Positions 1 through 8,705 are shown, numbered from the stretch's first letter. The stretch: DNA of 64,000 bases from Paenibacillus qinlingensis (GCF_013204845.1 NZ_JABMKY010000003.1:461907-525906), one strand, 5' to 3'. Notes: a model not told the origin generated them from the sequence alone. Made by a program: numbers and translations.

Positions 1-381
1 GCGACCATTCTTTTTGCAAAGAAAGAAAATAATGTCACCATATATCCGGAACAAGTTACGGTTAAAGTTGCTTTAGATACGCTTGAAGTTACAGGGCTCC
101 AAGCAACCAATTATATCTATTCACAAAAGCAACGCAAGATCGGCCAACCGAAAATTACGGTAGACCAAGCACGTAAGCAACTGAGTTCTAAAATGAAAGT
201 GACAGGTGAATCACTTGCGATTATCAAAAATGATCTGGACGAAGAAGTTCTCTGTCATGAATTTATCGGAACGATGAATAACAATATCTATCGTGTTTAT
301 GTGAATGCAGATGTGGGTATGGAAGAGAAAATAGAGACAATACGTCAGGATCAAGTGGAAGCTGCAAAAGGAAAATCATAG
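1..381 (+). CDS. ypeB: Germination protein YpeB, C-terminal part (5' end outside window)
   Basis: The open frame runs from the first base of the window to a TAG at 379-381, so only the last 126 residues are seen. They show a PepSY-like pattern (IYPEQVTVKVALDTLEVTG, then a second segment ending VYVNADVGMEEKIETIR), as in the C-terminal half of YpeB. In Bacillus, YpeB stabilises the spore cortex lytic enzyme SleB and is degraded on germination. The downstream order motI-ypfB-cmk matches the B. subtilis ypeB locus, which supports the name. A terminator follows 10 bases after the stop. The rest of the gene, and probably sleB, lie upstream of the window. Confidence 0.85.
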   Translation, partial: ATILFAKKENNVTIYPEQVTVKVALDTLEVTGLQATNYIYSQKQRKIGQPKITVDQARKQLSSKMKVTGESLAIIKNDLDEEVLCHEFIGTMNNNIYRVYVNADVGMEEKIETIRQDQVEAAKGKS

Positions 382-390
382 GAAGAAGGG

Positions 391-419
391 GCAGGATATC
401 ATCCTGCTTCTTTTTTTTC
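391..419 (+). terminator. Rho-independent terminator after ypeB
   Basis: A 7-bp stem GCAGGAT/ATCCTGC (391-397, 401-407) with a 3-nt loop is followed by a run of T and one C. It lies just after the ypeB stop codon. Confidence 0.85.
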
Positions 420-438
420 TATCTAAATGGTGAGGTCA

Positions 439-447
439 TGGTATAAT
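439..447 (+). promoter_or_regulatory. Extended -10 promoter candidate for motI
   Basis: TGG-TATAAT (TATAAT at 442-447) forms an extended -10 element just downstream of the ypeB terminator and about 30 bases before the motI start. No good -35 is visible, as is common for extended -10 promoters. Confidence 0.45.
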
Positions 448-478
448 TGATGCATAATACTTCGCGGAGGTGCGGAAA

Positions 479-1132
479 TTGCTTCCTAAGGTCAACCAGA
501 TTTTACATATGCAGATGAACAGTATTGATGAAGAAGAGTCCAAAATCGAATATAAGTCTAGAATTGCGGATGTGACAGAAAACGCGATTATCATTGAAAT
601 TCCTTTAAATGAAAAGACAGGTCGATTAAAAAAACTTTATCAAGGTGATGAGATTAGTGCTCATTTCCTTGGACAAGGCGGCGTGAAACATTATTTCACA
701 ACTGAGGTTGTAGCTTTTACGGAAGATGTTATTCGCTTGATCGAACTAAGGCTTCCAGAATTAAGCGCCATTACGCAAATACAACGCAGAAATTTCCTTC
801 GCGTATTAGCCGAATTAGAAATCGCCGTGAAGCTGAACGACCAGATCCAGTTTATCGGATTGACCGATGATGTTGGCGGTGGCGGTATTTCATTTATATG
901 TGATGGACATATTCCGATAGGTTTAAATGCAATCATTTCTTGTTGGGTACTTGCACCATTCAAGAATGGTACAATCGAGCATATTCCGTTTACTGGAGAA
1001 GTTGTACGCGTGAAAGCTACCGAGACGGGGAAACAATTAGTCATGATTCGATTCGCTGATATCGCGGACAGAGAGCGGCAGAAACTAATTCGTTTTTGCT
1101 TTGAGCGACAAATGGATTTTCGTAAACGCTAG
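479..1132 (+). CDS. motI: PilZ-domain c-di-GMP receptor, flagellar brake MotI/YpfA family
   Basis: The product has a YcgR-type N-terminal domain (about residues 1-95) and a PilZ domain (about 98-215). The c-di-GMP binding signature is visible: QRRNFLRV (RxxxR-type motif) followed about 30 residues later by DDVGGGGISF, the D-x-[SG]-x-x-G loop. In B. subtilis, YpfA/MotI binds c-di-GMP and acts as a clutch on the flagellar stator MotA, inhibiting motility. The frame also opens with GTG at 470, but the GCGGAGG ribosome binding site (464-470) ends in that codon. TTG at 479, 8 bases downstream, is therefore the better start and gives 217 residues. Its place between ypeB and ypfB/cmk matches Bacillus. 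Confidence 0.88.
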   Translation: MLPKVNQILHMQMNSIDEEESKIEYKSRIADVTENAIIIEIPLNEKTGRLKKLYQGDEISAHFLGQGGVKHYFTTEVVAFTEDVIRLIELRLPELSAITQIQRRNFLRVLAELEIAVKLNDQIQFIGLTDDVGGGGISFICDGHIPIGLNAIISCWVLAPFKNGTIEHIPFTGEVVRVKATETGKQLVMIRFADIADRERQKLIRFCFERQMDFRKR

Positions 1133-1198
1133 GGATTGAGAGATTATCACTAAGGGTATACTGCTATGCATATCGGATGCGAGCAGGAGTGTGATCTC

Positions 1199-1423
1199 AT
1201 GTCGAAGGAGCAAGAGCCAGAACCGTATGAACAGTTGTTTTTACGCTTTTCTACGAAAGTAGAGAAGGTTATTATTAGATCAGTGATTTTTGTTGTTATA
1301 TTGCTAGTTTGTGTACAAGCATTATTGCAAAATGCGTATATTCGCAAGCATTTCACTCGTGTCGAGCCACTCGAAGGGCAACCGTATATCGTACCGGAAC
1401 ACCCTCTAAGAGAACGCTCTTAA
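1199..1423 (+). CDS. ypfB: Small membrane protein, YpfB family (DUF5359-like)
   Basis: This is a 74-residue protein. It has a charged N-terminus, one strong membrane segment (about residues 25-46, VIIRSVIFVVILLVCVQALL) and a short extracytoplasmic tail. It sits between motI and cmk exactly where B. subtilis has ypfB, a small protein of unknown function. The frame extends upstream to ATG 1166, but only ATG 1199 has a well-spaced ribosome binding site (AGGAG at 1185-1189). Function is unknown. The assignment rests on position, size and the single membrane segment. Confidence 0.7.
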   Translation: MSKEQEPEPYEQLFLRFSTKVEKVIIRSVIFVVILLVCVQALLQNAYIRKHFTRVEPLEGQPYIVPEHPLRERS

Positions 1424-1457
1424 GCGTATGAAATCAAGGTGGGATAGAACCCAAGTT

Positions 1458-1486
1458 TTGCATATGACCATGTTGTGTGGTATAAT
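1458..1486 (+). promoter_or_regulatory. Sigma-A-type promoter candidate upstream of cmk
   Basis: TTGCAT (1458-1463), a 17-base spacer and TATAAT (1481-1486), with TGG before the -10 (extended -10). The predicted start near 1493 lies only a few bases before the terminator hairpin at 1499, which is unusual (see findings). Confidence 0.45.
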
Positions 1487-1498
1487 TTCTAGTAATTA

Positions 1499-1520
1499 GC
1501 AGGCAAGTGCCTGCTTTTTT
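1499..1520 (+). terminator. Rho-independent terminator between ypfB and cmk
   Basis: Perfect 7-bp stem GCAGGCA/TGCCTGC (1499-1505, 1508-1514) with a 2-nt loop, then six T. Confidence 0.85.
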
Positions 1521-1562
1521 GTTCGTAAGGTACTGTGAAGTATTGTTAGGAGGAACAGCAGC

Positions 1563-2246
1563 TTGGATAAGTTCAATATTGCCATAGATGGTCCTGCTGG
1601 AGCCGGTAAAAGCACCATAGCACGGCTAGTTGCCGGTGCGCTTGGTTTTATTTACGTGGATACAGGAGCCATGTATCGAGCAGTAACGTGGAAAGTACAG
1701 CAAGAAGGGCTGCTACCTGAGCAAGAAACAGAAGTGGCTACGCTCGCCAATCGTATGCAGATTGAGCTCATCCCTGGAGATGAAGGGCAGCAGGTCATCG
1801 TAGATGGTGTTGATGTGACGAAAGCGATTCGGAGTGCGGACGTAACGACACATGTTTCACAAATTGCCAGCTATGGAGCTGTACGTCATTTGTTAGTGGC
1901 ACTTCAGCAGCAAATGACTGTTTCCAAAGGCGTAGTCATGGACGGCCGTGACATTGGTACGCATGTTATGCCAGATGCAGAAATCAAGGTTTTCTTAACT
2001 GCGAGTGTGAAGGAACGTGCTGAGCGCCGATTCAAGGAATTAGAAAACAGTGGTACGAATTCACTGACTCTTTCCGAATTGGAGCAGGATATCGCGCGTC
2101 GCGATCAATTCGATGAGGCGAGGGAAATTTCACCACTGCGTAGGGCGCATGATGCCGTGTTGATGGACAGTACGTCAATGACGATCGAAGAAGTTGTGGA
2201 CGAAATTCTTGGACTTTGTAAGGACAAAGTCGGAGGTGGCAAATAA
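1563..2246 (+). CDS. cmk: Cytidylate kinase (CMP/dCMP kinase)
   Basis: Cmk phosphorylates CMP and dCMP to the diphosphates using ATP, in pyrimidine salvage and RNA turnover. The 227-residue product starts with IAIDGPAGAGKST, the P-loop at about residues 6-18. It continues with YVDTGAMYRAVTW (nucleotide binding) and MDGRDIGTHV with the conserved DGRDI motif, and the LID-type region RAERRFKEL. The length is normal for bacterial Cmk. The start is TTG at 1563 behind TAGGAGGAAC (1548-1557). plsC follows 2 bases after the stop, so the two genes are almost certainly cotranscribed. Confidence 0.97.
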   Translation: MDKFNIAIDGPAGAGKSTIARLVAGALGFIYVDTGAMYRAVTWKVQQEGLLPEQETEVATLANRMQIELIPGDEGQQVIVDGVDVTKAIRSADVTTHVSQIASYGAVRHLLVALQQQMTVSKGVVMDGRDIGTHVMPDAEIKVFLTASVKERAERRFKELENSGTNSLTLSELEQDIARRDQFDEAREISPLRRAHDAVLMDSTSMTIEEVVDEILGLCKDKVGGGK

Positions 2247-2248
2247 AG

Positions 2249-2830
2249 ATGCTATATCGCATCGGAAGAGCCTTATTTCGATTTATTTTCACTGTTTTTT
2301 TCCGAATGCGTGCTATCGGAATGGAAAATGTTCCAACGCAAGGTGCAGTTGTTTTGTGTGGTAATCATACTAGCTTCTTGGACCCACCATTCTTAGGTTC
2401 ACCACTGCGCCGCAAGGTGCATTTCATGGCCAAGGCGGAGCTGTTTGATATACCAGTACTTGGGTCTATCATATCTAAAGTAGGCGCATTCCCAGTTAAA
2501 CGCGGAGGCGTAAGCAGAGAGTCGATTCGACTTGCTGTGCAGCTGCTGCGTGACGGCAACATGCTTGGTGTTTTTCCAGAAGGATCTAGAAGCAATGCGG
2601 GTGGAATGGGGAAAAAAGGCGCTGCTAGTCTGGCATTGAAATCGGGCGCGGCAGTTGTTCCGGTAGCCATCGTAGGTACCTACTCTCTTTTCCGTCGAAT
2701 GACGATCGTTTATGGTAAACCACTTGATATGAGCGCTTATGAAGGCGGTAGCTCAGAGGATCTGGAGCAGGCGACTGAAGCGATTATGAAAGAAATTCGC
2801 CGACTACATACAGTTACTAGTAAAGCATAA
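2249..2830 (+). CDS. plsC: 1-acyl-sn-glycerol-3-phosphate acyltransferase
   Basis: PlsC acylates lysophosphatidic acid at sn-2 to make phosphatidic acid at the membrane. The 193-residue product has the catalytic NHTSFLDP (H-x4-D) box near residue 40 and the FPEGSRS substrate box near residue 112. A hydrophobic N-terminus (RIGRALFRFIFTVFF) fits peripheral membrane attachment. It starts with ATG two bases after cmk, whose 3' end supplies the ribosome binding site GGAGGTGG. plsY in the same window performs the preceding acylation, so two steps of phosphatidate synthesis are close together. Confidence 0.95.
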   Translation: MLYRIGRALFRFIFTVFFRMRAIGMENVPTQGAVVLCGNHTSFLDPPFLGSPLRRKVHFMAKAELFDIPVLGSIISKVGAFPVKRGGVSRESIRLAVQLLRDGNMLGVFPEGSRSNAGGMGKKGAASLALKSGAAVVPVAIVGTYSLFRRMTIVYGKPLDMSAYEGGSSEDLEQATEAIMKEIRRLHTVTSKA

Positions 2831-2917
2831 TCACAAATGTATGGAATCGAAAGCTTGGAATTATACTAACCATAAAGTGTTGTGAACTTATTATTGTGTT
2901 TGAAACAGAGTAGGAGC

Positions 2918-2945
2918 TTGACTGCTGCTTTGTGACTTATAAATT
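2918..2945 (+). promoter_or_regulatory. Promoter candidate for ypfD
   Basis: TTGACT (2918-2923), 16 bases, TAAATT (2940-2945). The -35 is good and the -10 is weak. It sits in the 150-base gap before ypfD. Confidence 0.35.
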
Positions 2946-2980
2946 ATTTTTGTTGGTTGTAAATAGAGGAGGCTAATCTC

Positions 2981-4294
2981 ATGTCAGATGAAGTAAAAGT
3001 TGAAGATCAATCACAGGAAGCTCAAGAAACGGCCGTATCACAAGCAGAAGCAGAGCACGCGCTTAATAACGTTGCTGTGTTGAAGAAAGGCGCTACAGTA
3101 AAAGGCAAAATCGTTAAAGTAGACGCTGATCAAGCTTTCGTAGATATCGGTTACAAATACGATGGCGTCATCCCAGTTCGTGAACTTTCATCCGTAAGCT
3201 TGAATGATGCTGCGCAAGCAGTCGAGCTTGGCCAAGAAGTAGAATTGAAGATCGTTTCCATCAATGATGCGAAAGAAACATTGGTATTGTCCAAACGTGT
3301 TGTTGACAACGAGAAAGCTTGGGAAACGCTTCAAGGACAACTTGAAAGCAAAGAAATTATCGAAGCAGCTGTTGCTGAGGTAGTTAAAGGCGGATTAGTT
3401 GTGGATATTGGTGTACGTGGTTTCGTACCGGCATCCATGGTTGAGCGTCAATTCGTTGAAGATTTCTCTTCCTACAAAGGCCGCACATTGCGTCTTCGTG
3501 TGAAAGAAATTGATCGCGAGAAAAACAAAGTCATCCTTTCCCAAAAAGATATTTTGGATGAAGAGTTCGAAACGAACAAGAAAAAAATCATCGAAGGTCT
3601 TCAAGTTGGTCAAGTACTAGATGGTACTGTACAACGTTTGACACAATTCGGTGCATTTGTTGACATCGGTGGTATTGATGGACTTGTTCATATTTCAGAA
3701 CTAGCTTGGCAACATGTTGAACAAGCTTCCGATGTTGTTAAAGAAGGAGACAAAGTTAAGGTGCAAATCCTTAAGTTGGATCCATCCAATGACAAAATCA
3801 GCTTGAGCATCAAAGCTACGCAAGATGGTCCTTGGTCCAATGTTGAGCGTGATTTCAAAGCTGGTGATATCGTAACAGGTACAGTTAAACGTCTTGCAGC
3901 TTTCGGCGCATTCGTTGAAGTGGCACCAGGTGTTGAGGGTCTTGTTCACATTTCCCAAATCGCACACCGCCACATCGGTACTCCGCATGAAGTTTTGAAA
4001 GAAGGCCAAGAAGTACAAGTGAAAATCTTGGAAATCAACCTTGCTGAGAAACGCGTTAGCTTAAGCATTAAAGATACAGAGGATGCTCCTGAAGCACCTG
4101 CTGGTGCAGCGGCGCCGTCATCAGCTGGCAAACCGGAAAGAGAAAGACAACCGCGCGGAGATCGTGACCGTGGTAACAGCGCTAGTCACCAAAAAGAAAT
4201 TGCTGGTAACGAAAACGTATCCCTAAGCAACCAAGGCTTGTCCATGACACTTGGTGAGCGTTTTGGAGATAAACTGGCTAAATTCAAAAAATAA
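2981..4294 (+). CDS. ypfD: S1 RNA-binding domain protein, 30S ribosomal protein S1 homologue
   Basis: The 437-residue product contains four S1/OB domains at about residues 33-105, 118-190, 203-275 and 290-362. Repeated signatures include GAFVDIGGIDGLVHISEL and GAFVEVAPGVEGLVHISQI. The tail (about 370-437) is rich in Arg, Gly, Asp and Ala and is probably disordered. B. subtilis YpfD has the same four-domain layout and is dispensable, unlike the six-domain essential S1 of E. coli. It probably binds mRNA and/or the 30S subunit, but translation initiation in Firmicutes does not strictly need it. A strong AGAGGAGG precedes the ATG. Confidence 0.93.
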   Translation: MSDEVKVEDQSQEAQETAVSQAEAEHALNNVAVLKKGATVKGKIVKVDADQAFVDIGYKYDGVIPVRELSSVSLNDAAQAVELGQEVELKIVSINDAKETLVLSKRVVDNEKAWETLQGQLESKEIIEAAVAEVVKGGLVVDIGVRGFVPASMVERQFVEDFSSYKGRTLRLRVKEIDREKNKVILSQKDILDEEFETNKKKIIEGLQVGQVLDGTVQRLTQFGAFVDIGGIDGLVHISELAWQHVEQASDVVKEGDKVKVQILKLDPSNDKISLSIKATQDGPWSNVERDFKAGDIVTGTVKRLAAFGAFVEVAPGVEGLVHISQIAHRHIGTPHEVLKEGQEVQVKILEINLAEKRVSLSIKDTEDAPEAPAGAAAPSSAGKPERERQPRGDRDRGNSASHQKEIAGNENVSLSNQGLSMTLGERFGDKLAKFKK

Positions 4295-4324
4295 ATAGAT
4301 CCAATTTCTAGGGAGGGTACAGAA

Positions 4325-5383
4325 ATGCGCATCTCACGCAAAATGGAGCATGTCCATTACGCGCTGGAGCTTGGTCAAACCCGTCAACAAGGGTTGGCGG
4401 ATATCAAGCTTGTGCATAACTGTCTTCCTGAGACTTCGACGGATCATATTGCTTTAACAACCACAATCGGCGATCTCACTATGAGTTCGCCGATTTTAAT
4501 TAATGCAATGACCGGCGGCGCTCACGAGACAGAGAGCATTAATCGCGAATTGGCCATACTAGCCAGGGAGAAAGGTTTACCTATGGCAGTTGGTTCCCAG
4601 ATGTCAGCTATTAAGAATAGTGAAGTAGCGTCAAGCTATGAAGTGGTGCGGCGCGAGAATCCGAATGGTATCATCTTTGCTAATTTGGGGAGCGAAGCCA
4701 CAACGGAGCAAGCGTTACGTGCAGTTGATATGATAGAAGCGAATGCGCTTCAAATCCATCTCAACGTAATGCAAGAACTGATTATGCCTGAAGGTGATCG
4801 CAGTTTTATTGGCATGCTTGGACGCATTGAAAATATTGTTCGCCATTCGTCAGTCCCGGTAATTGTGAAAGAAGTAGGATTTGGCATTTCTCGTGATAAT
4901 GCGAAGCAGTTGAGAGATATTGGTGTTCAGGTGCTCGATGTGGGGGGCTCAGGCGGCACGAATTTTGCTGCTATTGAAAATGCGAGACGACCTGCTGCAC
5001 TAGATTGGCTGAACGATTGGGGTACACCGACAAGTATGACTTTATTAGAAACCCTATCTGTATATCCATGGGGTTCTATTATTGCGTCAGGCGGCATTAC
5101 AAATGCTTTAGAAGCAGCGAAAGCACTTACCTTAGGCGCATCAGCAGTGGGTATGGCAGGCGCATTTCTCAAGGTATTGCGTGTGGATGGCGTAGATGCA
5201 CTTCACGCTTATGCAGAAGAGCTTCACCAAGGACTCATCTTAATTATGACGGCGTTAGGCGCTAATTCGATTCATGCCCTTACGGGGTGTCCAGTTGTCA
5301 TCGTTGGAGATACTGCAGAATGGTGTCGAACGAGAGGCATTGACTTAACTTCATACGCAGAGCGAACTAATCAGAGTAAATAA
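4325..5383 (+). CDS. fni: Type 2 isopentenyl-diphosphate delta-isomerase (FMN/NADPH-dependent)
   Basis: This enzyme interconverts isopentenyl and dimethylallyl diphosphate, supplying starter units for the heptaprenyl chain made by hepS/hepT further along. The 352-residue product has the IDI-2 features: the RK..H N-terminus (ISRKMEHVHYAL), NAMTGGAHETESIN, the QMSAI segment, LQIHLNVMQELIMPEGDR, VIVKEVGFGIS, and the FMN-phosphate site VGGSGGTNFAAIE. It starts at ATG 4325 after GGGAGGG, 30 bases behind ypfD, the same neighbour as in Bacillus. The enzyme is unrelated in fold to the type 1 isomerase. Confidence 0.96.
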   Translation: MRISRKMEHVHYALELGQTRQQGLADIKLVHNCLPETSTDHIALTTTIGDLTMSSPILINAMTGGAHETESINRELAILAREKGLPMAVGSQMSAIKNSEVASSYEVVRRENPNGIIFANLGSEATTEQALRAVDMIEANALQIHLNVMQELIMPEGDRSFIGMLGRIENIVRHSSVPVIVKEVGFGISRDNAKQLRDIGVQVLDVGGSGGTNFAAIENARRPAALDWLNDWGTPTSMTLLETLSVYPWGSIIASGGITNALEAAKALTLGASAVGMAGAFLKVLRVDGVDALHAYAEELHQGLILIMTALGANSIHALTGCPVVIVGDTAEWCRTRGIDLTSYAERTNQSK

Positions 5384-5403
5384 TCAAAATATTGCCATAC
5401 TAA

Positions 5404-5487
5404 GGATCAGGCAGATCTCCCTTATTACTCACTTGAGGGGGAGCCTGAAGATCCGCAAGCACATTGATGACAGAGGAAGTCATCGAT
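5404..5487 (+). other. Two adjacent hairpins in the fni-yphA gap
   Basis: The first hairpin (about 5404-5454) pairs GGATC/GATCC, CAGGC/GCCTG and TCTCCC/GGGGGA. The second (5463-5487) pairs ATTGATGAC with GTCATCGAT around AGAGGAA. The direct repeat CGCAAGC brackets the second one (5454-5460 and 5492-5498). No T-run follows, so neither is a terminator. A processing site or 5' structure for yphA is possible. Confidence 0.4.
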
Positions 5488-5513
5488 GCTACGCAAGCTA
5501 GGGTGGTTTGATT

Positions 5514-6134
5514 ATGAATGCCGGTTATCTGTCGCTTATTCTCCTTTGCATCACGTTGATCTTGCTGGCCAGCGGTTGGAAGGAGCTGTACATCCGAAGT
5601 ATATCGCATAAAGGCATGCTTCTTTTTTTTGTCTCTTGGCTGATCGGATCGAGAGTAACCGTGACGATACAACACATACATCTCCAGCTTGTTTATGTTG
5701 TTGTACTAACGATCGCCATTAGTATTCTTTATGTCACACAAGGTTTTATACATAAGCTTCATCTGCTTTCCATAGGACTTCTAATCGGTTCACTCCATTT
5801 TCTATTTCAACAACTGTTAGAAATGGACCCTATTCTCATCATTCGCAATTCTGAATGGCAGACTGCCCTATTGATTGCCATCGTGGCGGTAGTTGTTCAG
5901 CGCAATGCTTGGGAACAAATTGCAGCTATTTCGATCGGATATTTGATCGGGGATATGTATCAAGCTGGTATTCATCAAGTAGATGGATTTCATCAACTGG
6001 GTATGGCAACTTTCCAAGATCAATGGTGGCTGTCTATCTTTACAGCTAGAACGATAACGATTGTTGTACAAGCTGCATACAGTGGTTGTCGAACCGTCGT
6101 GAGAAGCTGGTTTGACCGCAGGGGGGGCAACTAA
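5514..6134 (+). CDS. yphA: Membrane protein, YphA family
   Basis: The 206-residue product is a polytopic membrane protein with about six hydrophobic segments and no catalytic motif that I can recognise. It lies between fni and yphB, as in B. subtilis, where yphA is of unknown function. The frame opens at TTG 5508, but ATG 5514 has AGGGTGG (5500-5506) at a correct 7-base spacing and is preferred. It is followed at once by yphB. Function unknown; probably cotranscribed with the YIEG-type gene. Confidence 0.65.
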   Translation: MNAGYLSLILLCITLILLASGWKELYIRSISHKGMLLFFVSWLIGSRVTVTIQHIHLQLVYVVVLTIAISILYVTQGFIHKLHLLSIGLLIGSLHFLFQQLLEMDPILIIRNSEWQTALLIAIVAVVVQRNAWEQIAAISIGYLIGDMYQAGIHQVDGFHQLGMATFQDQWWLSIFTARTITIVVQAAYSGCRTVVRSWFDRRGGN

Positions 6135-6138
6135 CGCA

Positions 6139-7050
6139 ATGGATATGGCTTGGTTACATACACATCGGTATACCATCGGGATTGTCATTGGTGTGATTTT
6201 TGGTATTCTATCCCGGATCAATATGCTTCGCACGGATTATCGGCAATATCCAACGTATCCACATGGCAAAATCATTCATGTCTCACTTGGCGTTATTGCT
6301 GCTGGTCTTGGAGCGGTTGCCGTTCCTGCGCTGTTGGAGAAAAATTACACAGCAGTTACGTTTCTATCTTTAGCGGCACAACAATTTAGAGATGTGCGCA
6401 ATATGGAAAGACAGAGCTTAACGAAAGTGGACGAGTTAGAACTTGTGCCTCGAGGAGCGGCCTATATCGAGGGTATTGCCATGGTATTCGAAGGTCGTAA
6501 TTATTTGGTTATTATGACAGCGTTTATGGCCTCCTTATTTAGTATTTTAGGTGCTTGGTACTGGGGGATCGCTGCTGGATTCATCTCAATTTGGCTCGCC
6601 AACTTTTTTAAATCGGGAAGCAAATTAGGGGACATCGCTGATATTGAACCTGTTGATATTCATATGGATGGGCCGGATGTCTCTGTGGGTTCTATTTATA
6701 TGATGAACGTAGGACTTAAGGATACAAGAGAAAAAATAATGAAATACGGTCAAGGTTTTTTAATTAAGCCGAAAAATCGTAATGCACGGGTAACGATTTC
6801 TCATGTTGGCCAGAGGCAAGCCATTATGTATGATATGTCCACGCTATTCGGAGTGTATCGTGATGAGGGAGAGCCTTCTTTACGACCTATGGCTAAATTG
6901 GATCTGGACTCAGGGACGATAGGTTTACTATTACTTTTGCAGGAAAATGATAAAGAGAAAACATGCACTGCCCTTCATCGTGTACCTGTACTTGAAAGTG
7001 CTGTGCGTATGCCTTCGGAAGCTGGCGTTAATAAAAAGGAGGAGGGGTAA
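6139..7050 (+). CDS. yphB: YIEG-family membrane protein (YphB-like)
   Basis: The product is about 303 residues. It has several N-terminal membrane segments and the signature AAYIEGIAMVFEGRNYLVI, the tetrapeptide that gives the YIEG family its name. The C-terminal third is soluble. The family is found in endospore formers and sits next to yphA and der in B. subtilis, but its activity is not known to me. The frame begins at TTG 6112 inside yphA. ATG 6139 is preferred because the run of G at 6121-6127 gives a ribosome binding site. Confidence 0.65.
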   Translation: MDMAWLHTHRYTIGIVIGVIFGILSRINMLRTDYRQYPTYPHGKIIHVSLGVIAAGLGAVAVPALLEKNYTAVTFLSLAAQQFRDVRNMERQSLTKVDELELVPRGAAYIEGIAMVFEGRNYLVIMTAFMASLFSILGAWYWGIAAGFISIWLANFFKSGSKLGDIADIEPVDIHMDGPDVSVGSIYMMNVGLKDTREKIMKYGQGFLIKPKNRNARVTISHVGQRQAIMYDMSTLFGVYRDEGEPSLRPMAKLDLDSGTIGLLLLLQENDKEKTCTALHRVPVLESAVRMPSEAGVNKKEEG

Positions 7051-7057
7051 AGCCCTT

Positions 7058-7237
7058 ATGTCCCAAATTCTAGCCATAGTGACATTGACGAAAGACCGAA
7101 TTGCTGGCGGGGCGCCTATCTTTGTAGTTGATGGCGAAGAGGAGATGCAGAAAACCGCATTCTCATTGGAGAAAATGTTAGATGCGAATGCACATGACTT
7201 GAAAAATGGCACGATGATTCTGGTGAAACATTCCTGA
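7058..7237 (+). CDS. 59-residue conserved small protein paired with the YIEG gene
   Basis: This short gene starts at ATG 7058 behind a very strong AAAGGAGGAGGGG (7035-7047) and ends at TGA 7237. The product (MSQILAIVTLTKDRIAG...) ends DLKNGTMILVKHS. A longer frame upstream overlaps yphB and has no ribosome binding site. A small protein beside the YIEG gene is usual in Paenibacillus-type genomes, and I recall it being annotated as a capping-complex subunit for YIEG; that name is from memory and not shown by sequence. It is probably cotranslated with yphB, 7 bases upstream. Confidence 0.65.
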   Translation: MSQILAIVTLTKDRIAGGAPIFVVDGEEEMQKTAFSLEKMLDANAHDLKNGTMILVKHS

Positions 7238-7274
7238 TCCTCCAGTGAAATAGCGCATATTTGATGGAAGTCTC

Positions 7275-7304
7275 AAAAGAGATTAGCCAAGGCGCCTCTT
7301 TTTT
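7275..7304 (+). terminator. Probable terminator before der
   Basis: An imperfect stem AAAAGAG...CTCTTTT with an inner GCC/GGC pairing, ending in six T. It is weaker than the other terminators of the window. Confidence 0.5.
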
Positions 7305-7366
7305 GTTATGATGTAAGTTGCGTAATTTTCCATGTCTGATCATGGAATCCGAAGGAGAGATGTAAA

Positions 7367-8692
7367 TTGGCTAGACCGGTACTTGCAATTGTAGGCCGAC
7401 CTAATGTCGGGAAATCCACCATTTTTAATCGAATCGTAGGCGATCGTATGGCGATCGTAGAAGATAAACCAGGTGTCACGCGAGATCGTTTATATGGTGT
7501 TGGTGAATGGCTTAATACATCGTTTAGTGTCATTGATACTGGCGGTATTGAAATTGATGGCGAAGATGTCATTTTGAAATCTGTTCGTGTACAAGCAGAG
7601 CTTGCCATTGAAGAAGCGGATGTCATTGTATTCATGGTTGACGCGAAAGCGGGCGTTACTCCGTCGGACGAAGAAGTAGCTCAGTTATTATTCCGCTCTA
7701 AGAAGCCAGTTGTGTTGGCTGTAAATAAAGTGGATAATTTGGCGCGACAAGATGATATTTATGAATTCTATTCCCTTGGATTCGGTGATCCTGTAGGGAT
7801 ATCCGGTTCGCACGGAATCGGGATTGGCGATCTCCTTGAGGTTGTTTGTAATTTATTCCCTGACAAAACAGATGATGAATATGGCGATGAAGTTGTCAAG
7901 TTTGCCTTGATTGGTCGCCCGAACGTTGGTAAATCTTCGATGACGAATGCGATTCTTGGTGAAGAGCGCGTTATTGTGAGCGACGTTGCAGGTACAACGC
8001 GTGATGCGATTGATACTCCTTTCGAGCGTGATGGACAGAAGTTCGTTATCATCGATACAGCAGGTATGCGTAAGCGTGGTAAAGTTTATGAGAACACTGA
8101 GAAATACAGTGTTATGCGGGCAATGAAAGCCATTGAGCGTGCAGATGTGGTACTCGTTGTAATCGACGGACAAGAAGGTATTATTGACCAAGATAAACAT
8201 ATTGCGGGCTACGCACATGAAGCAGGAAAAGCGATTGTTATTGTCGTAAATAAATGGGATATCGTTGAGAAAGATGATAAGACGATGCAACATTTCACGA
8301 CGACGATTCGCGACCATTTCTTGTTCTTGAGTTATGCACCTATCGTTTTTGTATCCGCTAAAACAACACAGCGACTTCATAAATTGCTGCCTGTCATCGT
8401 ACAAGTGGCTGAGAATCATGCGTTGCGTGTACAAACACATCTCCTGAATGACGTTGTTTCTGACGCGGTAGCTTACAATCCGCCGCCAACGGATAAAGGG
8501 AAGCGTCTGCGCATTAACTATGTGACACAAGTAGCCGTGAAACCGCCGGTGTTCGTTCTCTTCGTGAATGAGCCAGAGCTTATGCATTTCTCATATGAAC
8601 GTTATTTGGATAACAAAATCCGTGCAGCATTTGGCTTTGAAGGAACGCCCATTCGTATCTTGAGCCGTAGAAAAACTTCGGACAAAGAATAG
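7367..8692 (+). CDS. der: Ribosome-assembly GTPase Der (EngA)
   Basis: Der is an essential double GTPase needed for maturation of the 50S subunit. The 441-residue product has two complete G domains, each with GRPNVGKS (residues about 9-16 and 183-190), a DTGG or DTAGM G3 motif, and NKVD or NKWD G4 motifs. A C-terminal KH-like domain follows (about 350-441). The start is TTG 7367 behind GAAGGAGA (7352-7359). It leads a run of envelope and sporulation genes (plsY, gpsA, spoVIF), as in Bacillus relatives. Confidence 0.97.
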   Translation: MARPVLAIVGRPNVGKSTIFNRIVGDRMAIVEDKPGVTRDRLYGVGEWLNTSFSVIDTGGIEIDGEDVILKSVRVQAELAIEEADVIVFMVDAKAGVTPSDEEVAQLLFRSKKPVVLAVNKVDNLARQDDIYEFYSLGFGDPVGISGSHGIGIGDLLEVVCNLFPDKTDDEYGDEVVKFALIGRPNVGKSSMTNAILGEERVIVSDVAGTTRDAIDTPFERDGQKFVIIDTAGMRKRGKVYENTEKYSVMRAMKAIERADVVLVVIDGQEGIIDQDKHIAGYAHEAGKAIVIVVNKWDIVEKDDKTMQHFTTTIRDHFLFLSYAPIVFVSAKTTQRLHKLLPVIVQVAENHALRVQTHLLNDVVSDAVAYNPPPTDKGKRLRINYVTQVAVKPPVFVLFVNEPELMHFSYERYLDNKIRAAFGFEGTPIRILSRRKTSDKE

Positions 8693-8705
8693 GAGATGTT
8701 GTACT

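Noticed and set aside
5454..5513. T-box tail or GEMM c-di-GMP riboswitch before yphA
   Set aside because: AGGGTGG is followed by TTTGATT, not the T-box ACCGCG, and serves as ribosome binding site. GEMM would need a third helix that is absent before the start codon.
7853..8587. 244-codon minus-strand frame opposite der
   Set aside because: Der is certain on the plus strand. The opposite frame is rich in Cys, His and Asn and has no ribosome binding site, so it is a shadow frame.
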